Part shown: in pieces, positions 58,905-64,000 of the stretch
Position numbering within the stretch: the stretch's first letter is position 1
How the letters are laid out: the number at the start of each line of letters is the position of its first letter
DNA from: Trichosphaerium sp. ATCC 40318
Lineage: Eukaryota > Discosea > Flabellinia > Trichosidae
DNA length: 64,000 nucleotides
Reading direction: 5' to 3'
Assembly: GCA_038496445.1 (NCBI GenBank)
Contig: JALMLS010000590.1
Location: forward strand, 144,068-208,067
Made by a program: the position numbers and the translations under genes
The notes under the pieces: model-generated
Databases searched by the model: none
What the model saw: only the letters and a program-made list of their open reading frames with translations
What the model was told of the DNA's origin: nothing

Positions 58905-59924
58905 TGGAGATTTGGGCGTGACAGAGAGTTGTAATGCAATTAAGTTCACTGTTTGAACAGTAATCACCCATCTTACCGTCAACTTCTTTACAACACCGAG
59001 CAAGCGTGCAACACCGTTGTGCAGTGTTTTCTAAAGAAGTTGACGATGGATTTGTACATGTTTTGGCGCAAATCTCATTTTTAGCAGTACATTCTACAGA
59101 TGAGGTGTATTTGTACTAACAGCAATGCACTAAGTTATTTCCAAAGTAAAACCGACAAGAGTTAGTTGGATCTGTGAGTTAGTAGGAACCAGAGCAAATG
59201 TTGAAATTGAGATAATCTTGACAAAAAACTTTCTCTATATTCTTGTTCTATTAGGACTTGCACTAATTTTTTATCTTTCGCCAATCCGGATTTACATATT
59301 AGTGGTATAGGTCCGTACAACACAGATTATCCAGAGAACCTGGGGTATGCCCTTTTATAGTTATTGCTATGTGAACTCTAGTCCATTTTTTGCATCTTTC
59401 TTAAGATCATGTTTCAATTCCGCTTGTGGATTGCCTTTTGTTGTGTAGGTACTTCTTGTACAGGTCTATTTGGTATCATGGTACCATTTCTTTTGCAAGC
59501 TAATTTCCTGTAGATATGACCTGAAATAACGCTATTTTATTGTAACGTTAAGCCTACTTTTTAAACAGCCGCTCCCGATTAGTAGCACGCACGTGACTTT
59601 CTGTTCTTATGCTCACGTAAAGTACTCCATAAGGATACTAATGATATAGCTTGCAGAGTTGCAAAAGGCTACCTGTGTTCACAAACCGTCCCGAAAAATC
59701 AGGCGTATCGTCATTTCAGGTAAAATCCCGTTGGCTGATTTGTCAGTATCTAATTCCGTAGTATGTTCATAGGATGGTGGTGGCTATAGCCAAAGATATA
59801 GCCAGTATACAAAGCAATACCTAATTACCATTGGTCTATATTTCGCTTTCAATAGTTCTGTTTGGGAAGCCAATAAAACCCATTGGTCTCACTCTTTCTT
59901 CCCCATTTTCTATCAAACACAAAA
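58905..59924. promoter_or_regulatory. Divergent intergenic region
   Basis: About 1 kb between the SDR (minus) and the secreted protein (plus). It may hold a 5' exon of the SDR (an ATG at about 59060 on the minus strand). CACGTG near 59591. Confidence 0.35.
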
Positions 59925-60880
59925 ATGAATAGATCGACGCTTCTCTTTGTTGCCATTACTTGCTTTTTATCAACTGTTTACCTCCAACAGTACAAATCTA
60001 CGACATGGGCGCTTCAATTTGGTTGTACAGGCTTCGACATGGACTCTGCGTTCAGTCAGTTCATTTGTAAAGCGGGTTCCCAAGATTTGACTACCCTTGT
60101 GAACGTACAAAACGGTGTAGAGGATTTGGTACTTTATTTTAAAAAAATCACGTGATAATTTTACTAATGAGTTCATTTAGCAAGTCGTTAACAAACTTGG
60201 AACAAAAGTAAGCGAAAGAAAACAAAAAAAAAATCCAAAAAAAAAAAACCTCTCAAGAAGTCTTTTTATGATTCTTCTTCTCATGGTTCTTAGGCTGATT
60301 TACTTCTTACTGTGGAAACTCTAAGCCCTTCATTGTTTGTAGCTTTCGGTAACGCTGAGCCAGAGTGGTTGATCTCGCTAATATTTGGCCTTCTAGGTAA
60401 CATCTCATTTGGTATCCATACATCAGAACCACATGTAGTTTACTTCACCTCTGGTACACCAGGCCAATCCTTTTCGAGCACAGATGGTCTAACGACGTAT
60501 GGTGGTGCTGTGTGGAACGTAACAACAGGTGTTGGTAACTTTAAAGGTACGTCCAACTTAAACATTTGTGCCAACGTTTTTTTTCCCTTTTCTAAAGTAA
60601 GTTCTTCGCTAGGTGCCACAGGTTATATGGCTGGTACAGCTCAAATCAACGCTAACTCCGATGGTAAAACATCTACAGCTACCATTGATATATTTGGTAG
60701 GTTCTTAACGCCTCAATAAGCGAAGTTGTAACTAATGCACTTTGGTTATCCTGTGTTGATGCTGGTATTTCTTTTTTCTTGAAAGCTGCTGTAGTGAGTG
60801 CTGCATCGATTTCTATCATCCTCATAACGTTTGGTTTAACCTACGCATTGGTGTCGCAGCGTACCTGCGCCATGACGTAG
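59925..60880 (+). CDS. Type I membrane/secreted protein, unknown family
   Basis: ATG 59925-59927 (MNRSTLLFVAITCFLSTVYL, signal peptide) to TAG 60878-60880. Seven exons join in phase: after FGCTGFDMDSAFSQFICKAG and LTTLVNVQNGVED, the gene continues ADLLLTVETLSPSLFVAFG, then NISFGIHTSEPHVVYFTSGT, TTYGGAVWNVTTGVGNFKG, ATGYMAGTAQINANSDGKTS and a C-terminal helix (AASISIILITFGLTYALVSQ). The N-terminal peptide and C-terminal helix suggest a type I or GPI-like membrane protein. The last intron donor GTAGGT (about 60697) is required to reach the helix; without it the frame stops at 60719. Confidence 0.65.
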
Positions 60881-61342
60881 ATGAAGTTTTCGGCGTAAAG
60901 AGAGATGTTGTTTTCTTCCTTTGTTCTCATAGTATATGGCGTCTTTGAGCCTAAAAACGAGCTCCCACAATGTCAAGAAAAAAACAAATTGTACACAACG
61001 TATGGGAAAAGAGACAGTACGTATTCATTTCCCTTTCGTATGTCGCGTATCCCGGAGGTATATTTGCAGTATTCTGTGTAGTATGTGAATGAACAAATAG
61101 ACGCCATCATATCCCTATTGGGCTCATTTTTTGAGTTCATCTTTTAACCCGTCACGTTTAGTATACAGTTATGTAGCTTTGGGTGTTTTGAATTAAAACG
61201 TAATTTTTTCCCATTAGAGCCTAAGCGTGCCGAAAACCATCACGTGATGTAATATTTATCGCTACTTTTCATGGAAAACCATAAAAACGTTGACTTCTCA
61301 AAAACTTCGAAAATTCTTCATTCATCAAACAATTACTACATC
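60881..61342. other. Intergenic
   Basis: About 460 bases, no supported feature. CACGTG near 61241. Confidence 0.35.
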
Positions 61343-61922
61343 ATGGCATCCTGGAGAAATATAGAACCAAGACCATTGCGTCGTAGTACATCAACAGACT
61401 TGATTCTTTGTTCTCATAGGTAAATTACTTTAACCGTAACCAACCGGGCTGACCTCGAAACGTTTAGAAATGAAGATCGTGACTTAGAGGCTGTTTCTCA
61501 GTGCGAGATTGAAGATTATGTTAATGTACGAGCCGAATTACCACTCGGCGCTAGTAGAGGGTTGATTACTTATCGTATTTAGATGCTATACTTTGACTGG
61601 GAGGACGAACCAATTGAAGAGTAAGCACTTCTTTTTAATTACTTTCCCTATTTTTTTTTGATTTCCTTTTTCTGCCTCTTTGTCGTCACGTGCTTACTTG
61701 GTTTTTGTAAATAGTGTTCCTGAGATTACTACTAAACGTACCGGGCGATTTTTATTAGAACTTTCTGAATCAATTGATGCTTGGGAGCGCACAGAGAAGC
61801 AGATTAATAAAAATTTAAGAAGACATACAACAAAACCCCTAAAACCAAGACAAATTCTAATTGGTCATAAAAGAGACGCGTCTATACATCATATTAATTC
61901 AAGGCGTGCACGTAATCAATAG
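61343..61922 (+). CDS. Small basic protein, unknown
   Basis: ATG 61343-61345 to TAG 61920-61922 in about four exons. MASWRNIEPRPLRRSTSTDL, an acidic segment (NEDRDLEAVSQCEIEDYVNV), DWEDEPIEE and a basic C-terminus with RTGRFLLELSESIDAWERTE and RRHTTKPLKPRQILIGHK. The third junction (about 61560) is not resolved, as the only candidate intron would be 22 bases. No domain recognised. Confidence 0.5.
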
Positions 61923-62358
61923 AAAATGATTTTTGTACAGAACAACAACAGCAAAAAACAAAGGTAAAAAAATCGAATGCCTTGCACGTGACGTACCATA
62001 ATATCCAAAAAAAACGCTCTGAAAAAAATAATTGTAAATAAAATCGCGACTCAAGAAAAGGCGGTTTCAGAGCGAAATAGTAAAATAACGCTCAGCCTCT
62101 TTTCTATGAGACGATCATTGTACCATATTTCCGAATCATAATACATCCAGATAAAAAAAAATCACTTCGCTCAAGAAAAACAAAAAACAAATTCTGAGCT
62201 GCGCTTGACTCATGTATAAATGCAGCGTCTTGTTGTTTCAATGTTTCGGTCTATTATTTACCGCGATAGTGGAAAGCACGATAACAAAAGACACATTGAC
62301 GCCAGAAATAGATACAAAAACAAATATTTAATACAATAAACAAGGTTGTCGTCTTTAT
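61923..62358. other. Convergent 3' intergenic region
   Basis: About 435 bases between convergent stops. CACGTG near 61986. No gene supported. Confidence 0.35.
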
Positions 62359-64000
62359 TCAAACAGACGTATTTTTAGGTCGCGGTACGCGATCTGGCAT
62401 ATCAGCACTAGTAAGCTTTATATCTTTTTGTGCTTTAATCTTAGGTACTTTAACACCCATCTTGGCAGCAAGAAACTGAAAACAAAAAACATCAGAAAAC
62501 AAACTTCAAGATAACAAAAAAAAAAAAAAAAGAAAACATTTTGTGTTGATAAACCGTACGTTGGCAATCTCTCTGTTACCCATACTAGCTGCTAACTGTA
62601 GTGGTGTCTTACCACTATCAGTTTCAGCATTCATATCAGCACCATGATTCAGTAAAAGTCTGATTAATGAATTCCTTCGGAAGTAAACAGCAAGATGCAA
62701 AGGCGTAAATCCTTTATTATTCCTTGCTGTAAGACTAGCTCCGAAATCAATAAGAAGCGTTATAATACGCTTTTGAAGATCTTTAGAAGTATCCTTTAGA
62801 CCCAAAGCAATATGTATTGGTGCATAACCTAAAGAAAAACAGTCAAAAATCAACTTGAAGCCTTTCTTATTTTTTTCTCATACCTTTTATCAACGAATTC
62901 TTAGCGTTAATCTTTGCTTTGTATTTTAATAGCATACGAATACAATCAATCTTTGCTCTAGAGCAAGCAACATGCAAAGGCTTCCAACCACCCTAAAAGA
63001 AAGATAAGACCTTGACACGCCCAAAACAGTTGTTTGTTTTGGAATAAATTCTCATTTAATTCGTACCTTTTCTCCTTTGTTTGGATCAGCTCCGCTTTTC
63101 AACAAAAACGATACAATAGAAGCACGTCCTGTAAAAAAAAAACAAAACATCAAAAGCGTGAAAGGTAGAAGAAGCAGGGTGAACATTAAATTGAAAAAAA
63201 ACCCAAAAAAAATGCTGTTGAGTTATGGTGAACGTACCTTCTGCTGACGCATGGTATAGCGCTGTTGTACCGCCTTGCTCTTGTAGATTAACATCAGCAC
63301 CGTAATTCTTAACCATGAGCCTAACGATATCAAGATGTCCTTTGAAGCAAGCAGCGAACAAAGGACCCCATCCACGTTTTTCTTGTTTATCAACTTTCGC
63401 TCCACTCTCTATGAGCACTCTAACAATATCTGTTTGTCCAGAGTATGCAGCAGTGAGAGGTGTCCAACCATCTTTATTCTTGCCTTCCACCTGAGCAAAT
63501 AAAAAATAAGTAAACAGCTTGATACAAACAAACTCAAACACGCACGGCTTTTGGGTATTGCTGCAATATACGGATTGTACCGTACTTATCTCCATTTTCT
63601 GCAGCTTTATGAAGATTTGTATTGCCTTTAGCATCAAGTTCATCGTTTTTAACAGGTGTAGCATCTTCAGTAACCGAAATCTAAAGAGTTCATTAACATC
63701 TCAAAAGTTGTTTTTTTTTTTTCCAAACTTACCGTAAATGAATCCTTGACTGGCCCGCCATTTACGAACGCCTGGATAGTGATATCGCCTGAAATAACAG
63801 GAGTAAAGATTACCCTATATTTACCAATAACTTCAGGATCCTTATGCCAATCTACAAGCGCTTGTTTTGAACCAGCAAACAACTATTTCAAAAAAGTCAG
63901 TAAAAAAGAGACAGCCATGACATCCTACCTTAAACCCATCATCAGGAATAGGTGCATTAACGGCAACCCCATCAAGTAGTACTTGAGCTACTAGACGCAA
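62359..64000 (-). CDS. Filamin-repeat / ankyrin-repeat protein, 5' end outside the window
   Basis: Stop TGA 62359-62361; the gene enters from the right edge. Exons read from the right: a filamin-type Ig repeat (VAQVLLDGVAVNAPIPDDGF; GKYRVIFTPVISGDITIQAF), then seven or so ankyrin repeats (DGWTPLTAAYSGQTDIVRVL, GWGPLFAACFKGHLDIVR, TTALYHASAEG, GGWKPLHVACSRAKIDCIRM, YAPIHIALGLKDTSKDLQKR, FTPLHLAVYFRRNSLIRLLL, KTPLQLAASMGNREIAN), and a short basic tail. The same order, and shared odd sequence such as WxRNSLI, identify it as a paralogue of the gene at 50938-56080. Whether a CH domain precedes it cannot be seen. Confidence 0.8.

Overview
This window is eukaryotic nuclear DNA, most likely from a free-living unicellular eukaryote. 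It is AT-rich and gene-dense. Genes lie on both strands and are cut by many very short introns (about 35-60 bases) whose donor is typically GTACGT or GTACG. The contents include a CH/filamin/ankyrin protein, a RhoGAP, a CRT-like transporter, COX20, an MRD1/RBM19-type RNA-binding protein and an F-box/MORN-variant family resembling proteins of giant viruses of amoebae. An amoeba or related protist is plausible, but no rRNA or taxonomic marker is present, so the lineage stays open.

Layout. 1-673: end of a Cys-rich gene. 938-2945 (-): ornithine decarboxylase in 10 exons. 4116-6924 (-): two F-box-like/MORN genes. 7525-11001 (-): C2-ankyrin-calpain-C2 protein. About 11328-13721 (+): repeat protein with a nuclease-like C-terminus, with a tRNA-like sequence in one intron. 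14032-17860 (+): RhoGAP protein. 18363-19524 (-): Cys-rich type I membrane protein. 20150-20719 (+): third MORN gene. 21445-22600 (+): two small membrane proteins. 22803-24687 (-): CRT-like transporter. 25087-29343 (+): MRD1/RBM19 with five RRMs. 31308-31666 (+): small protein. 32540-34811 (+): two more MORN genes, one frameshifted. 36415-37492 (+): double ubiquitin-like/F-box protein. About 37945-39355 (+): glycerophosphodiester phosphodiesterase.

39.4-44.4 kb is gene-poor. It holds a 356-bp hAT-like MITE with perfect 8-bp target duplication and a decayed leucine-rich-repeat gene. After it come a metaxin/FAXC-like protein (+, 44471-45768), an F-box protein (-, 46868-47746), a dermatopontin-like secreted protein (+, 49719-50559), the CH-filamin-ankyrin protein (-, 50938-56080), COX20 (-, 56615-57388), a short-chain dehydrogenase (-, 57642-58904), a secreted/membrane protein (+, 59925-60880), a small protein (+, 61343-61922) and a paralogue of the filamin-ankyrin gene running off the right edge (-, 62359-64000).

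The main themes are: (1) an expanding five-member F-box-like/MORN-variant family, one member visibly broken; (2) unusual fusions of ankyrin, filamin, C2 and ubiquitin-like modules; (3) an unusual splice-donor consensus with three GC-AG introns; (4) strong excess of the palindrome CACGTG. Exon structures were deduced by eye from reading-frame continuity, splice dinucleotides and protein-family similarity. No search or transcript data were available.
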